Source: JAOUJD01 sp963841815 (GTDB taxonomy: Bacteria > Pseudomonadota > Gammaproteobacteria > Burkholderiales > Burkholderiaceae_F). Taken from it: a stretch of DNA of 64,000 bases. The stretch covers positions 427,235 through 491,234 of the forward strand of contig CAWJEE010000027.1 of NCBI GenBank assembly GCA_963841815.1, in the 5' to 3' direction. Below the pieces are notes generated by a model that was given only the letters and a program-made list of their open reading frames with translations, was not told the origin of the DNA and did not search any database. This document shows positions 22,195 to 32,369 of the stretch, one piece after another. Position 1 is the first letter of the stretch. The number at the start of each line of letters is the position of its first letter. Made by a program: the position numbers and the translations under genes.

Positions 22195-23202
22195 CTACTT
22201 CGCGGGCACCGTCGAGGCGGGCGGAGCAGCGGCCGGTGCGGCAGCCGGCGCCGCGGCGCCAGCCTTGTTCGACAGCGACCATACGTAGGCCGTCACGAGG
22301 TGAATCTGAGCGTCGTCCAGCGTGGCCTTCCAGGCTGGCATCGCACTCAGGCCAGGCGTCATCGAGTTGGACCCGCGGCCGTTCGTGATCGTCTGCACGA
22401 TGGCGTCGACGGTGCCGCCGTACAACCAGATCTTGTCGGTCAGGTTCGGAGCACCCAGGGCCTTGTTGCCCTTGGCGTCCGGTCCGTGGCAAGCGGCGCA
22501 TGCGGCGAACTTCTCCTTGCCGCGAGCCGCACGCACGCTGTCGTGCGCCGAGTCGGACAGCGACAGCACGTAGTTGGCGACGTCGGTCACCGCCTCCTTG
22601 TCACCGACCGCAGCAGCCATCGGCGGCATCACGCCGTTGCGGCCGCTGGCGATCGACGTCTTGATGGCCTCGGGCGTGCCGTCGTACAGCCAGTCGTTGT
22701 CCGCCAGGTTCGGGAAGCCGCGACCGCCGCGCGCGTCCGAGCCGTGGCACTGCGCGCAGTTGTTGAGGAAGATCCGCTCGCCGATCTGCCTCGCCTTCGG
22801 ATCGAAGGCGATCTTCTCGACGGGCTCCTTCGCGAACGCCGCGAAGATCGGGCCGAACCGCGCGTCGGCCGCCTTCACCTCTGACTGGTACTGGCCGGTC
22901 TGCGTCCAGTTGAGGACGCCCTGCCACTGCGTGCCGAGGCCCGGATACAGGATCAGGTAAAGGATGGAGAAGAGGACGGTGAGGTAGAAGAGCAGGATCC
23001 ACCACCGCGGCATCGGGTTGTGGAACTCCTGCAGGTCGCCGTCCCACACGTGCCCGGTCGTCTGCGGCTCGCCCTGCGCGTTGAGCGTGACCTTGACGGT
23101 CCGCTTGCTCTGCATCCAGAGGAACACGGCGCAGCCGACCACCGAGACGATCGAGATGATCGCGACGTAGTAGTCCCAGAAAACGCTGTAGAAATCGCTC
23201 AT
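22195..23202 (-). CDS. ccoP: cbb3 oxidase subunit III, dihaem cytochrome c
   Basis: 335 residues anchored in the inner membrane by helices at about 8-30 and 66-88, with the periplasmic part carrying two haem c sites: CAQCH (about residue 150) and CAACH (about 237). The N-terminal HVWDGDLQEFHNPMPRWW motif is typical of CcoP. Methionine ligands are in GVMPPM and MPAW. It passes electrons from the bc1 complex to CcoO/CcoN. An Ala/Pro-rich tail ends the protein. It follows ccoQ directly in the operon. Confidence 0.96.
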   Translation of the reverse strand: MSDFYSVFWDYYVAIISIVSVVGCAVFLWMQSKRTVKVTLNAQGEPQTTGHVWDGDLQEFHNPMPRWWILLFYLTVLFSILYLILYPGLGTQWQGVLNWTQTGQYQSEVKAADARFGPIFAAFAKEPVEKIAFDPKARQIGERIFLNNCAQCHGSDARGGRGFPNLADNDWLYDGTPEAIKTSIASGRNGVMPPMAAAVGDKEAVTDVANYVLSLSDSAHDSVRAARGKEKFAACAACHGPDAKGNKALGAPNLTDKIWLYGGTVDAIVQTITNGRGSNSMTPGLSAMPAWKATLDDAQIHLVTAYVWSLSNKAGAAAPAAAPAAAPPASTVPAK

Positions 23203-23214
23203 CGATCGCCTCTT

Positions 23215-23368
23215 TCAGTGCCGGCCCGGCGTTTCGTCGTCGAACGGCAATGCCGCGGCTTCCTCGAAACCCTTGCGGGCCCGGCCGCTGTACGCCCAGA
23301 CAGCGATGCCGCAGAAGCTCAGGAAGACCGAGCAGCGTCAGCACCGCGCGAATGTCGTTGATGTCCAT
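23215..23368 (-). CDS. ccoQ: cbb3 oxidase small subunit CcoQ (frameshifted)
   Basis: About 50 residues after correction. The ATG at 23368 gives MDINDIRAVLTLL. One extra G near 23,325 (CTCGGTC for CTCGTC) breaks the frame, after which FLSFCGIAVWAYSGRARKGF continues and ends with ALPFDDETPGRH. One membrane helix and a polar tail are the normal CcoQ pattern. CcoQ stabilises the oxidase. It sits between ccoO and ccoP as expected and is missed by simple gene calls because of the shift. Confidence 0.85.
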
Positions 23369-23377
23369 GCTCGCTCC

Positions 23378-23996
23378 TCAGCGCACGTTGCGGAGTTCGA
23401 CGCCCAGGCCCTGCAGGTAGGCGATCACCGCGTCCAGTTCCGGACTTGCCCTTGAGCGCTTCCGGCGCCTTGGCGATCTGCCTCGTCCGTGTACGGCACG
23501 CCGATCGACTTCAGCGCCTTCATGCGGCCCTGCACGTCGACGCCGTCGACGACTCGATTTCGCGAACCATGGATACGCGGGCATGTTCGACTCCGGCACG
23601 ACATCGCGCGGGTTGTTGAAGTGCACGCGGTGCCACTCGTCGGAGTAGCGCGCGCCGACGCGCGCCAGGTCCGGACCGGTGCGCTTGCTGCCCCACTGGA
23701 ACGGATGGTCGTAGACGAACTCGCCGGCCACCGAGTAGTGGCCGTAGCGCAGCGTTTCGGCGCGGAACGGCCGGATCATCTGCGAGTGGCAGTTGTAGCA
23801 GCCCTCGCGGATGTAGATGTCGCGGCCGACCAGGCGCAGCGGCTCGTATGGCTTGATGCCCTTGACCGCTTCAGTGGTCGGTCCGCTGGAAGTACAGCGG
23901 CACGATCTCCACCAGGCCGCCGATGGCGACGACGAGGATGACGAGCACGATCAGCAGCGTCGGCGTCGTCTCGATCTTGTCGTGAGTCAGGCTCAT
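23378..23996 (-). CDS. ccoO: cbb3 oxidase subunit II, monohaem cytochrome c (several frameshifts)
   Basis: About 206 residues. The N-terminal anchor is in LLIVLVILVVAIGGLVEIVPLYFQ. The haem site is GCYNCHSQMIRP, followed by ETLRYGHYSVAGEFVYDHPF, WGSKRTGPDLARVG and HFNNPRDVVPESNMPAYPW, all standard CcoO motifs. At least four single-base shifts occur (near 23,880, 23,560, 23,490 and 23,445). The last stretch, VDVQGRMKALKSIGVPYTDE and GLGVELRNVR, is also recognisable. The start ATG at 23996 lies 28 bases after ccoN. Confidence 0.9.
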
Positions 23997-24024
23997 TGCG
24001 TTTCCCTCGATCTCGTAGTCGCTG

Positions 24025-25463
24025 TCAGGCGTGGGCGACGGCCGCCGGGATCGGCGCTTCGACCGCCTTGCCCTGTCCGATCGTCTTGAACATGTTCCAG
24101 GCCATCAGGAACATCCCCGCGAGGTACAGCGTGCCGCCCGCGAGGCGGATCACGTAGAACGGATAGGTCGACTTCACGCTCTCGATGAACGTGTAGGTCA
24201 GCGTCCCGTCCTCGTTGACCGCACGCCACATCAGGCCCTGCATCACGCCGGCGATCCACATCGCTGCGATGTAGACGACGATGCCGATGGTCGCGACCCA
24301 GAAGTGCGTCGTCACCAGGCGCATGCTCGCCATTTCGGTGCGCCCGTACAGGCGCGGCAGCAGGTAGTAGATCGCGCCGATCGAGATCAGGCCGACCCAG
24401 CCCAGCGCGCCGGAGTGCACGTGGCCGATGGTCCAGTCCGTGTAGTGGCTGAGCGCGTTGACCGTCTTGATGGACATCATCGGCCCTTCGAAGGTCGACA
24501 TGCCGTAGAAGGACAGCGAGACGATCAGGAACTTCAGGATCGGGTCGTCGCGCAGTTTGTGCCACGCGCCCGAGAGCGTCATGATGCCGTTGATCATGCC
24601 GCCCCACGACGGCGCGAGCAGGATCAGCGAGAAGACCATGCCGAGCGACTGCGCCCAGTCGGGCAGCGCCGTGTAGTGCAGGTGGTGCGGGCCAGCCCAC
24701 ATGTACGTGAAGATCAGCGCCCAGAAGTGCACGACCGACAGCCGGTACGAATAGATCGGCCGCCCCGCGGCCTTCGGCACGAAGTAGTACATCATCCCGA
24801 GGAAGCCCGCGGTCAGGAAGAAGCCGACCGCGTTGTGGCCGTACCACCACTGCACCATCGCGTCCTGTGAGCCCGCGATAGACCGAGTACGACTTGAACA
24901 GCCCCGCCGGCACCGCCAGGCTGTTGACGATGTGCAGCAGCGCCACGGTCAGGATGAAGGCGCCGAAGAACCAGTTGGCGACGTAGATGTGGCTCACCTT
25001 GCGCTTGAAGATGGTCCCGAAGAACACGACCGCGTAGGCGACCCACACGAGCGCGATCAGGATGTCGATCGGCCACTCGAGCTCCGCGTACTCCTTGCCG
25101 CTGGTCATGCCGAGCGGCAGCGTGACCGCCGCGAGCACGATGATGAGTTGCCAGCCCCAGAACGTGAATGCGGCCAGGCCGTCGGAGAACAGCCGCGCCT
25201 GCGAAGTGCGCTGCACGACGTAGTAGCTGGTCGCGAACAGCGCGCAGCCGCCGAACGCGAAGATCACCGCGTTCGTGTGCAGCGGGCGCAGACGCCCGAA
25301 CGACAGCCATGGCGACTCCGAAGTTGAGCTCGGGCCAGGCCATCTGGGCGGCGATGATCACGCCGACCAGCATGCCGACGATGCCCCAGATCACCGTCAT
25401 CACGGCGAACTGCCGTACGACCTTGTAGTTATAAGTGCCGTCTGTAGTCACAGTTGGGCTCAT
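24025..25463 (-). CDS. ccoN: cbb3 oxidase catalytic subunit I (two frameshifts)
   Basis: About 479 residues and twelve membrane helices. This haem-copper oxidase subunit reduces O2 with very high affinity and pumps protons. Visible: LRPLHTNAVIFAFGGCALF (low-spin haem His), WWYGHNAVGFFLT (CuB His and cross-linked Tyr region), YMWAGPHHLHYTALPDW (CuB His pair), and HYTDWTIGHVHSGALGW (haem ligands). Frame breaks near 25,300 and 24,875 leave three pieces that join cleanly. An FNR box at 25635-25648 lies about 170 bases upstream of the ATG. The gene heads ccoNOQP. Confidence 0.95.
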
Positions 25464-25634
25464 CTATTCCTCGTGCAGGAGAACGTGCGGCAGAGCGTTG
25501 GCGCGTGGCCTTGGCCGGTTGTCGAAGCGGAGACCGGGATCACGGGCCCGCTTGCAGCCCGCTCTACTCCGCTCACCGGAAGAGGAAATCTCCTCGTCCG
25601 GGAGGGGATGCTAGGGTTCATACGTAGCTCGCGA

Positions 25635-25648
25635 TTGACACAGGTCAA
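25635..25648. promoter_or_regulatory. FNR/ANR box upstream of ccoN
   Basis: TTGACACAGGTCAA matches TTGAC-N4-GTCAA with perfect arms. It is about 170 bases before the ccoN start, within the 257-base spacer between ccoS and ccoN that holds no gene. That distance fits activation of ccoNOQP in low oxygen if the leader is long. Confidence 0.8.
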
Positions 25649-25720
25649 CCGCCGGGAAGCGCCCTCAGGTGAGAGCGCGTCACTGAAAGAATCCGCGCGC
25701 GCCAGAGTGGTGCAGCACCG

Positions 25721-25876
25721 TCAGCCGTGGCCGGCCTTGTCGTCGTCGTCGAGCACCTTCTTGCCGACGTCGTCGAGTTCCTCGAACTGGCCCGACATCA
25801 CGGCCCACACGAGGATGCCGCCGATCAGCAGCACGAGGACGACGGACAGCGGGATCAGGAGATAGAGCGATTCCAC
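25721..25876 (-). CDS. ccoS: cbb3 oxidase maturation protein CcoS
   Basis: A 51-residue protein starting at a GTG: VESLYLLIPLSVVLVLLIGG, one membrane helix, then VMSGQFEELDD, the conserved CcoS patch. An acidic tail follows (VLDDDDKAGHG). CcoS is needed for insertion of redox cofactors into the cbb3 oxidase. It lies 50 bases after ccoI in the same direction, the normal ccoI-ccoS order. The gene is short, so automatic calls easily miss it. Confidence 0.88.
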   Translation of the reverse strand: MESLYLLIPLSVVLVLLIGGILVWAVMSGQFEELDDVGKKVLDDDDKAGHG

Positions 25877-25878
25877 GA

Positions 25879-25915
25879 GGGCCTGTTAGCGCTTGGCTCG
25901 CGCATGCGCCGGGTC
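25879..25915 (+). repeat. Intergenic repeat, copy 2
   Basis: Matches the copy at 8061-8095 (GGGCCTGTTAGCGCTTGGCT and onwards to GGGTC) with three differences. It lies in the spacer between ccoI and ccoS. Flanking GAGGGCC and GGGCCCTC allow a long-range hairpin over 25877-25927. Confidence 0.6.
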
Positions 25916-25926
25916 TTGGCGGGCCC

Positions 25927-28379
25927 TCAGGCCTTCGGCAGGCGCTTGGCACGCAGCGCGTTGCCGACGACGAGCAGGGAACTCGCCGCCATCCCGGCCG
26001 CGGCGACGGCCGGCGATACATAGCCGAACGCGGCCAGCGGAATGATCAGGACGTTGTAGCCGAAGGCCCACGCGAGGTTCTGCCGGACGATCCGCATCGC
26101 GCGGCGCGCAATGGCGAACGCGAAGTCGACGTCACCGAGCTGCGACGACAGGACGATCAGGTCGGCGCGCGCCTGCGCCAGCGTCGAACCGCTGGCGAGC
26201 GCGAGCGACACGTCGGCCTGCGCGATCACCGGCGCGTCGTTCATGCCGTCACCCAGCATCGCGACGACGTGACCGGCGCGCTGCTGCCCGGCCACCCACG
26301 AGCGCTTGCTGTCCGGCGTCTGGTGCGCAAGCGCCCGCTCGATCCCGAGCGACGCCGCCACGGCCTGCACCGGTTCGCGCCGGTCGCCGGAAAGGACCAC
26401 CACGTCGATGCCGCGTTCGACCGCGCGGTCCGCCAGCGTCGCGGCATCCTCGCGCAGCCGCTCGCCGAACACGAAGACCGCCATCGAGCCCTGCTCGTCG
26501 GCGAGCACGACGTAGCTCGCGGCGCTCAAGCCTTCCTTCTGCACGATCGCCGCGATGTCGGCGCGGTGCGAGGCCAGCTTGTCCGGCAGCGCGAACTCCA
26601 GCTTGCCGAGACGATGCCGCCGGCCGCCGACGATGCCCTCGATCCCGGCCGAAGGCTCGACGCGTCCGTCGACGACGCTCGGCAACGACTTGCGGAGGGA
26701 CTGCGCCGCCGCGATCAGCGCACGCGCGTACGGGTGTGTCGACATCGTCTCCAGCGCCGCCGCGACGGCGAGGATCTCTTCGGGATCGCCGTCGCGCACG
26801 ACGAGCTGGCGCAGCAGTGCCGGCTCGCCGGTGGTCAGCGTTCCCGTCTTGTCGCAGGCGAGCACGTCGACCCGCGCCATCGTTTCGATGGCGACGGTGC
26901 GCGCCAGCAGGATGCGCCGCTGCGCAAGGGCCGATTGCGCCGCCGCGACCGCTGCGGGAGCTGCCAGCGACAGCGCGCACGGACAGGTGGCAACGAGCAC
27001 CGCGATGGCGTTGGGCAGCGCCTGCGACGGATCGACGAACCACCAGCCGACCACCGTGGCGACCGTGATGCCGAGCACGGCCCACAGGAACCAGCCGGCG
27101 ATCCGGTTGGCGCTCTCGACGATGTGCGGCCGTTCCCGGCCCGCCTCGTCGACCAGCCGCTGCAGGGCGGCGAGCGAGGTGGATGCGCCGATGCGGGTCA
27201 CTTCGACGACCAGCGGCTGGTCGAGATTGATCGAGCCGGCGAGGATCGGCGCGCCGCTGGTCTTGTCCACCGGAGTCGACTCGCCGGTGAGCCAGGCCTG
27301 CGAGCAGCTCGAGCGACCATGCACGACGACGCCGTCCGCAGGCACGGTCTCGCCCGGCGGCACCAGCACGCGATCGCCGATCTTCAGTTGCTCCGCATGG
27401 ACCGCCTCGGTCGCCAGCGACGACGGGAATGCGACCAGCCGCAGCGCCGAGATCGTCGAGTGCCGGCGCGCCGCGTCGATGTGCTCGCGGGCCGATGCGA
27501 GTCCGCGCGCGAGCACCCAGCGCGACGCCAGCACGAGGGCGACGAACATCGTCACCGAGTCGAAATAGACGGCGCCACGCGCTGCGATGGTGCCTCCGGT
27601 GCTGGCGACGAAGGCCGCGGTGATGCCGAGCACGACCGGCAGGTCCATCCCGATCGACCCCATCCGCAACTGGCTCCACGCCGCGCGATACAGAGGCTGC
27701 GCCGAGAAGAGGATCACCGGCAGCGTCAGCACCAGGCTGGCGATCCGCATCAGCTGCTCGATGTCGGCCGGCACCTCGCCCGGTGCCGCGAAGTACAGCG
27801 GCACGGCCAGCATCATCACCTGCATCATGCCGAGCCACGCGATGGCGACCCGCAGCAGTTCGATGCGGCGCACGCGGCGCTCGTCGACCGGGACGCGCCC
27901 GGCGTCGTAGCCGGCGCGCTCGATCGAACGCTGCAGCTCGATGCGCGTGAGAGTCGCTGGTCGAAGGTGATGTAGGCGAGCTGCGCGCCGAAGTCGACGT
28001 TGGCGCGCGCCACGCCGGGCTGCTTCCGGAGCGTGTGCTCGATCAGGAGGGCGCAGGCGCTGCAGACCATGCCGCGGATCGGCAGTTGCACCTGCGCATA
28101 GCCGCCGCCCGGGACGACCGTTGTCTCGTCCGAGCCGGCGTTGACGATCGACGCCAGCGCCTCGCGGTCCTTGCTGCCGGCCTGGGCCAGGAACAGTTGC
28201 TCGGCGATGAACGAGCAGCCGTTGCAGCAGAACGACTTCATCGTCGGACCCAGCGACCGGCGCACCACGCGCAAGCCCGCGAGCGAGTCGCCGCAGTGGT
28301 CGCACACGCCCGTGGAGTCGTCTGCAGGCGCGCCCGCCAACGCAGACACCTTGGCCTTGCGTATCAGGTCAGAAGACAT
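25927..28379 (-). CDS. ccoI: Copper-exporting P-type ATPase of the cbb3 locus (frameshifted)
   Basis: About 817 residues. CcoI/FixI moves Cu(I) across the inner membrane for CuB loading. The N-terminus has a Cys-rich FixI extension (CDHCGDSL, FCCNGCSF) and a heavy-metal domain (IRGMVCSACALLIEHTL). Later come eight membrane helices with the CPC ion site (ATCPCALSLAAP), the phosphorylation motif CDKTGTLTTG, the HP motif (THPYARAL) and GDGMNDAPVIAQAD. One shift near 27,960, between the metal domain and the first helices, splits it. The ATG at 28379 is preferred over one further upstream. An FNR box is 132 bases upstream. Confidence 0.94.
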
Positions 28380-28780
28380 GCGAAAGGGAAAATGCGGCGG
28401 CCGCAAAACGCATCGGAACCGCGCCAGCGTACCCGAAGCGCCCCTCCCTTGCGCCGCCGCACAAAGAGGAACATGCGGAAGTGAGGCTACGCAATGCCGC
28501 TGACGGGCCGTTGACCTTGGTCAACGGCGTTCGAACGCGCATGCGAGGAAGCGATCGCTTGCGCGCGTGACCGCGCGCGCGCGTCGAAGACGCTTCGCGT
28601 CAGCGCGCGACGCAGTCCGGTCGAAGACTCGGCACCGATGCGCACGAACCTGCCGCCGTTCGTCGGAATCCGTCGCCGCCAACGGCGCCTTCGCGTCGCG
28701 GATTCGCAAAGCCGTCGCATGTCGACCGCTCATCACGTGCCCCCTGCACAATCCGCGAATGCTGACTCCGGAGTGAAGAC
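28380..28780. other. Divergent control region between ccoI and the sialidase-like gene
   Basis: No gene is supported in these 401 bases. It holds the FNR box at 28511-28524, a CG-alternating run (about 28,560-28,600), and a GGAGTGAAG ribosome binding site just before 28781. Promoters for both directions are expected here but none is clear by eye. Confidence 0.6.
28511..28524. promoter_or_regulatory. FNR/ANR box upstream of ccoI
   Basis: TTGACCTTGGTCAA, perfect TTGAC and GTCAA arms with a 4-base centre. It is 132 bases before the ccoI start on the minus strand. It could also influence the divergent gene at 28781. Confidence 0.78.
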
Positions 28781-30442
28781 ATGACCGCACGATGCCGGCT
28801 CTTCGCATGCGCGATCGCTTCGGGTGCGGTGCTGTCCGCGTGCGGCGGCGGAGGCGATGGTCCTGCGCCCGCACCGCCCGCACCCGTTCCCGTCCCCGCG
28901 CCGCCGCCGGTCGTGCTGCCTCCCCTGGTCACCGATGCGCCGGTGCGCGTCTCGGCCGCGACGCCGTTCGACGCGACCTGCAGCGGCGCGGCATCGGGCG
29001 ACGTCGTGTACCTGAACGCCGAAGTCGAGCCGTTCGTGGCGGTGAATCCCCGCGACCCCAACAACTGGATCGCCACGTGGCAGCAGGATCGCTGGTCGGG
29101 CGGCTCGGCGAACGGGTTGATCACCGCCACCACCTTCGACGGCGGCGCGACGTGGACGCGGGCGGCGATCCCGTTCTCGCGTTGCGCCGGCGGTAACGCT
29201 GGCAATGGCGGCGACTACCAGCGCGCGACCGACCCGTGGGTCACCTTCGCGCCCGACGGCGCGGCCTTCCAGATGGCGCTCGCCTCGACCGGCGGGTCGT
29301 TCACCGCGGGCTCGGCGAACGCGATGCTCGTCAGCCGCTCGACCGACGGCGGCCGCACGTGGGGGCCGGTCTCGACCCTGATCCGCGACGAGAGCCAGTT
29401 CTTCAACGACAAGAACTCCATCACCGCCGACCCGACCGACCCGCGCTACGTCTACGCGGTCTGGGATCGACTCGCCGCAGCCGGCGGCGGACCGGCGATG
29501 CTCGCGCGCTCCACCGACGGCGGCGCGACATGGGAAGGCGCGCGACCGATCCATGACCCGGGCCAGCGCAGCCAGACCATCGGCAATGTCGTCGCGGTCC
29601 TGCCGAACGGCACGGTGGTCGATGTGTTCACGCGGATCGACTACGTCGCCAATGCGCCGTCGAACGCGAGCCTGAACGTGCTCATTTCGGCCGACAAGGG
29701 CGGCAGCTGGAGCGGGCCGTTCCGGATCGCCGATGCGCTCGCCGTCGGAGCGCGCGACCCGGACACCGGTGCGCCGATTCGCGACGGCGCCAACCTGCCG
29801 CAGGTCGCCGTCGCACCGAACGGCCACCTGTGGGTCGCGTGGCAGGACGCGCGCTTCTCGGGCGGCGCGCACGACGGCATCGCGCTCGCGCGCTCGACGG
29901 ACGGCGGACAGACCTGGAGCGCGCCGGTGCAGGTGAACTCCGTGCCATCCGCGCAGGCCTTCACGCCGAGCGTCCACGTGACGGCGAACGGCACGATCGG
30001 CGTCACCTACTACGACCTGCGCAGCAACACCGGCGACGCGTCGACGCTGCCGACGGAGCTGATCCTCGCGCGCTCCCCCGACGGCGCGCGCTGGACCGAG
30101 CACCGGATCAGCGCGACGTTCGACCTGGCCACCGCTCCGGTCGCACGCGGCTACTTCCTCGGCGACTACCAGGGTCTCTCGAGCGCCGACAACGTGTTCA
30201 TTCCCGTGTACGTGCGGACGAACAGCGGCGACACCGCGAACCGCACCGACGTGTTCGCCGTGGCGACGCGATCGCTCGCCGCGCCGGCGTCGAGCGGAAA
30301 CGCCGCCCGTGCGGCGCGGGCCGCGCCGGCGGCGTTCGAGCCGGGCCCCGAGTTCCGAAAACGCGTGTACGAGAACCTCCTCCGCACGATGGAACGCCGC
30401 GTGTCCGGCTCGACCGCCCGATTCTCCGGTCCACCGAGGTAG
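28781..30442 (+). CDS. Sialidase-like (BNR/Asp-box) lipoprotein
   Basis: 553 residues. The signal peptide ends in a lipobox, GAVLSAC, so the protein is probably anchored to a membrane; a Pro/Ala linker (about 30-60) follows. The body carries at least five Asp-box repeats of the S-x-D-G-G-x-T-W type (TFDGGATW, STDGGRTW, STDGGATW, STDGGQTW, SADKGGSW), which mark a six-bladed beta-propeller as in exo-sialidases and photosystem-assembly-type proteins. The Arg triad of true sialidases is not obvious to me, so a glycosidase role is not claimed. The 3' end is Ala/Arg-rich. No neighbours share its direction except the M24 peptidase 94 bases later. Confidence 0.75.
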   Translation: MTARCRLFACAIASGAVLSACGGGGDGPAPAPPAPVPVPAPPPVVLPPLVTDAPVRVSAATPFDATCSGAASGDVVYLNAEVEPFVAVNPRDPNNWIATWQQDRWSGGSANGLITATTFDGGATWTRAAIPFSRCAGGNAGNGGDYQRATDPWVTFAPDGAAFQMALASTGGSFTAGSANAMLVSRSTDGGRTWGPVSTLIRDESQFFNDKNSITADPTDPRYVYAVWDRLAAAGGGPAMLARSTDGGATWEGARPIHDPGQRSQTIGNVVAVLPNGTVVDVFTRIDYVANAPSNASLNVLISADKGGSWSGPFRIADALAVGARDPDTGAPIRDGANLPQVAVAPNGHLWVAWQDARFSGGAHDGIALARSTDGGQTWSAPVQVNSVPSAQAFTPSVHVTANGTIGVTYYDLRSNTGDASTLPTELILARSPDGARWTEHRISATFDLATAPVARGYFLGDYQGLSSADNVFIPVYVRTNSGDTANRTDVFAVATRSLAAPASSGNAARAARAAPAAFEPGPEFRKRVYENLLRTMERRVSGSTARFSGPPR

Positions 30443-30536
30443 AGCCCATCCCGTTTTCCAAGCAGGGGCGCCCGCCCCAGGACGCGCGTCTCGCCTACAC
30501 TCGTCGCCTGAACGTCTCCGCCGCACCCCTCCCGCC

Positions 30537-32369
30537 ATGGACATCCTCGACGCCCGCCGCGCCAGCATTCGCTCCCGCATCGAATCGATTCGCCAGGCGC
30601 TCGCGTCCCGTGGCCTGGCCGCCCTCGTCGTGCCGTCGAGCGATCCGCACCTGTCCGAGTACCTCCCGGACCACTGGAAGGCCCGCGAGCACTTTTCCGG
30701 ATTCACGGGATCGGTGGGAACGCTGATCGTCACGGCGGACTTCGCGGGCGTGTGGGTCGACAGCCGCTACTGGACGCAGGCCGAGGGGCAACTGGCCGGC
30801 ACCGGCGTCGAGCTGGTGAAGCTCTCCGGCGTCGGCGCAACCGCGCACGTCGACTGGCTGGCCACGCACCTGAAGCGCGGCGACGCGGTCGCGGTCGACG
30901 GCAACGTGCTCGGTCTCGCGGCCGCACGGCAGCTGCAGTCGGCGCTGGCGCCGCGCGCGATCGATCTCGTCACGGATCACGACCTGCTGAACGACGTCTG
31001 GACCGAGCGCCCGGCGTTGCCGGCGGCCGCCGTGTTCGAACACATGGCGCCCTTCGCGCCGACGCCGCGCGCGGCCAAACTCGCCGCGGTGCGCACCGAA
31101 ATGAAAGCGCTCGGCGCGACGCATCACTTCGTTTCGACTCTCGACGACATCGCGTGGCTGACCAACCTGCGCGGCGCCGACGTCCAGTACAACCCGGTCT
31201 TCCTCGCGCACCTGCTGATCGAGGCGGAGGCAGCGACGCTGTTCATCGGCGAAGGCAAGATCGGCCCGGCATTGAAGGCAATGCTGGCCGCCGACGGCAT
31301 CGCGCTCGCGCCGTACGCGAGGGCCGCTGCCGCGCTCGCCAGCCTGCCCTCGGGCGCGACGCTGCTGATCGACCCGCGCCGCATCACGCACGGACTGCGG
31401 CAATCGGTGGCGGGCGATGTCCGCGTGGTCGAGGCGATCAACCCGTCGACGCTCGCGAAGAGCCGCAAGACCGAGTCGGAGGCGCACCACGTCCGCCAGG
31501 CCATGGAACAGGACGGCGCGGCGCTCGCCGAGTTCTTCGCGTGGTTCGAGGGCGCGCTCGGGCACGAGACCATCACCGAGCTGACGATCGACGAGCACGT
31601 CACGGCGGCGCGGGCGCGCCGTCCGGGCTATGTCTGCCCGAGCTTCTCGACGATCGCCGGCTTCAACGCCAACGGCGCGCTGCCGCACTACCGCGCGACG
31701 GAGGACTCGCACGCCACGATCTGCATGCGCGGCACGGTCGGCGACGGCCTGCTGCTGATCGACTCCGGCGGCCAGTACGAATACGGCACGACCGACATCA
31801 CGCGCGTGGTGCCGGTGGGCCACACCACGGCCGAGCAGCGCCGCGACTTCACGCTCGTGCTGAAGGGCATGATCGCGCTGTCGCGAGTGAAGTTCCCCCG
31901 CGGCACGAGGAGCCCGATGCTCGACACGATCGCGCGCGCGCCGATCTGGGCCGAGTACGCGGACTTCGGCCACGGCACGGGCCACGGCGTCGGCTACTTC
32001 CTCAACGTGCACGAAGGACCGCACGGCATCACGCCGCACCTGCCGCCCGAGCCGCAGACGGCGATGGAGCCGGGCATGGTGACGTCGAACGAGCCGGGAC
32101 TCTACCGTCCCGGCAAGTGGGGCGTGCGGATCGAGAACCTGGTGCTCAACGTGCCGGCGATCACCACCGAGTTCGGCGAGTTCCTGCAGTTCGAGACGCT
32201 GACGCTGTGCCCGATCGACACGCGCCTCGTCGACTCGTCGATGATGACCGCGGACGAACTGCAATGGCTCGACGACTACCACGCCGAAGTGCGGCGCCGC
32301 GTCGGCCCGCATGTCAGCAGCGCCGCGCTGGCCTGGCTGGAAGCGCGGACGCAGCCGATCGCGCGCTAG
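30537..32369 (+). CDS. Xaa-Pro aminopeptidase, M24B family
   Basis: A 610-residue cytosolic metallopeptidase that removes an N-terminal residue next to proline. It has the long three-domain form: two creatinase-like N-terminal domains (from DILDARRASIRSRIESIRQAL, with YLPDHWKAREHFSGFTGSVG) and the pita-bread catalytic domain. Metal ligands are visible in LLLIDSGGQYEYGTTDITR (two Asp), GHGTGHGVGYFLNVHEGP (His), SNEPGLY (Glu) and GVRIENLV (Glu). The ATG at 30537 starts the conserved region; the longer upstream frame overlaps the lipoprotein gene. Its TAG shares CTAG with the stop of the convergent hydrolase. Confidence 0.93.
   Translation: MDILDARRASIRSRIESIRQALASRGLAALVVPSSDPHLSEYLPDHWKAREHFSGFTGSVGTLIVTADFAGVWVDSRYWTQAEGQLAGTGVELVKLSGVGATAHVDWLATHLKRGDAVAVDGNVLGLAAARQLQSALAPRAIDLVTDHDLLNDVWTERPALPAAAVFEHMAPFAPTPRAAKLAAVRTEMKALGATHHFVSTLDDIAWLTNLRGADVQYNPVFLAHLLIEAEAATLFIGEGKIGPALKAMLAADGIALAPYARAAAALASLPSGATLLIDPRRITHGLRQSVAGDVRVVEAINPSTLAKSRKTESEAHHVRQAMEQDGAALAEFFAWFEGALGHETITELTIDEHVTAARARRPGYVCPSFSTIAGFNANGALPHYRATEDSHATICMRGTVGDGLLLIDSGGQYEYGTTDITRVVPVGHTTAEQRRDFTLVLKGMIALSRVKFPRGTRSPMLDTIARAPIWAEYADFGHGTGHGVGYFLNVHEGPHGITPHLPPEPQTAMEPGMVTSNEPGLYRPGKWGVRIENLVLNVPAITTEFGEFLQFETLTLCPIDTRLVDSSMMTADELQWLDDYHAEVRRRVGPHVSSAALAWLEARTQPIAR

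Noticed and set aside
28555..28640. CG-alternating run as a CRISPR or tandem repeat
   Set aside because: No regular repeat-spacer structure. No CRISPR array was found anywhere in the window.
30465..30478. Terminator after the sialidase-like gene
   Set aside because: The GGGGC/GCCCC stem is only 5 bp and no T-run follows.
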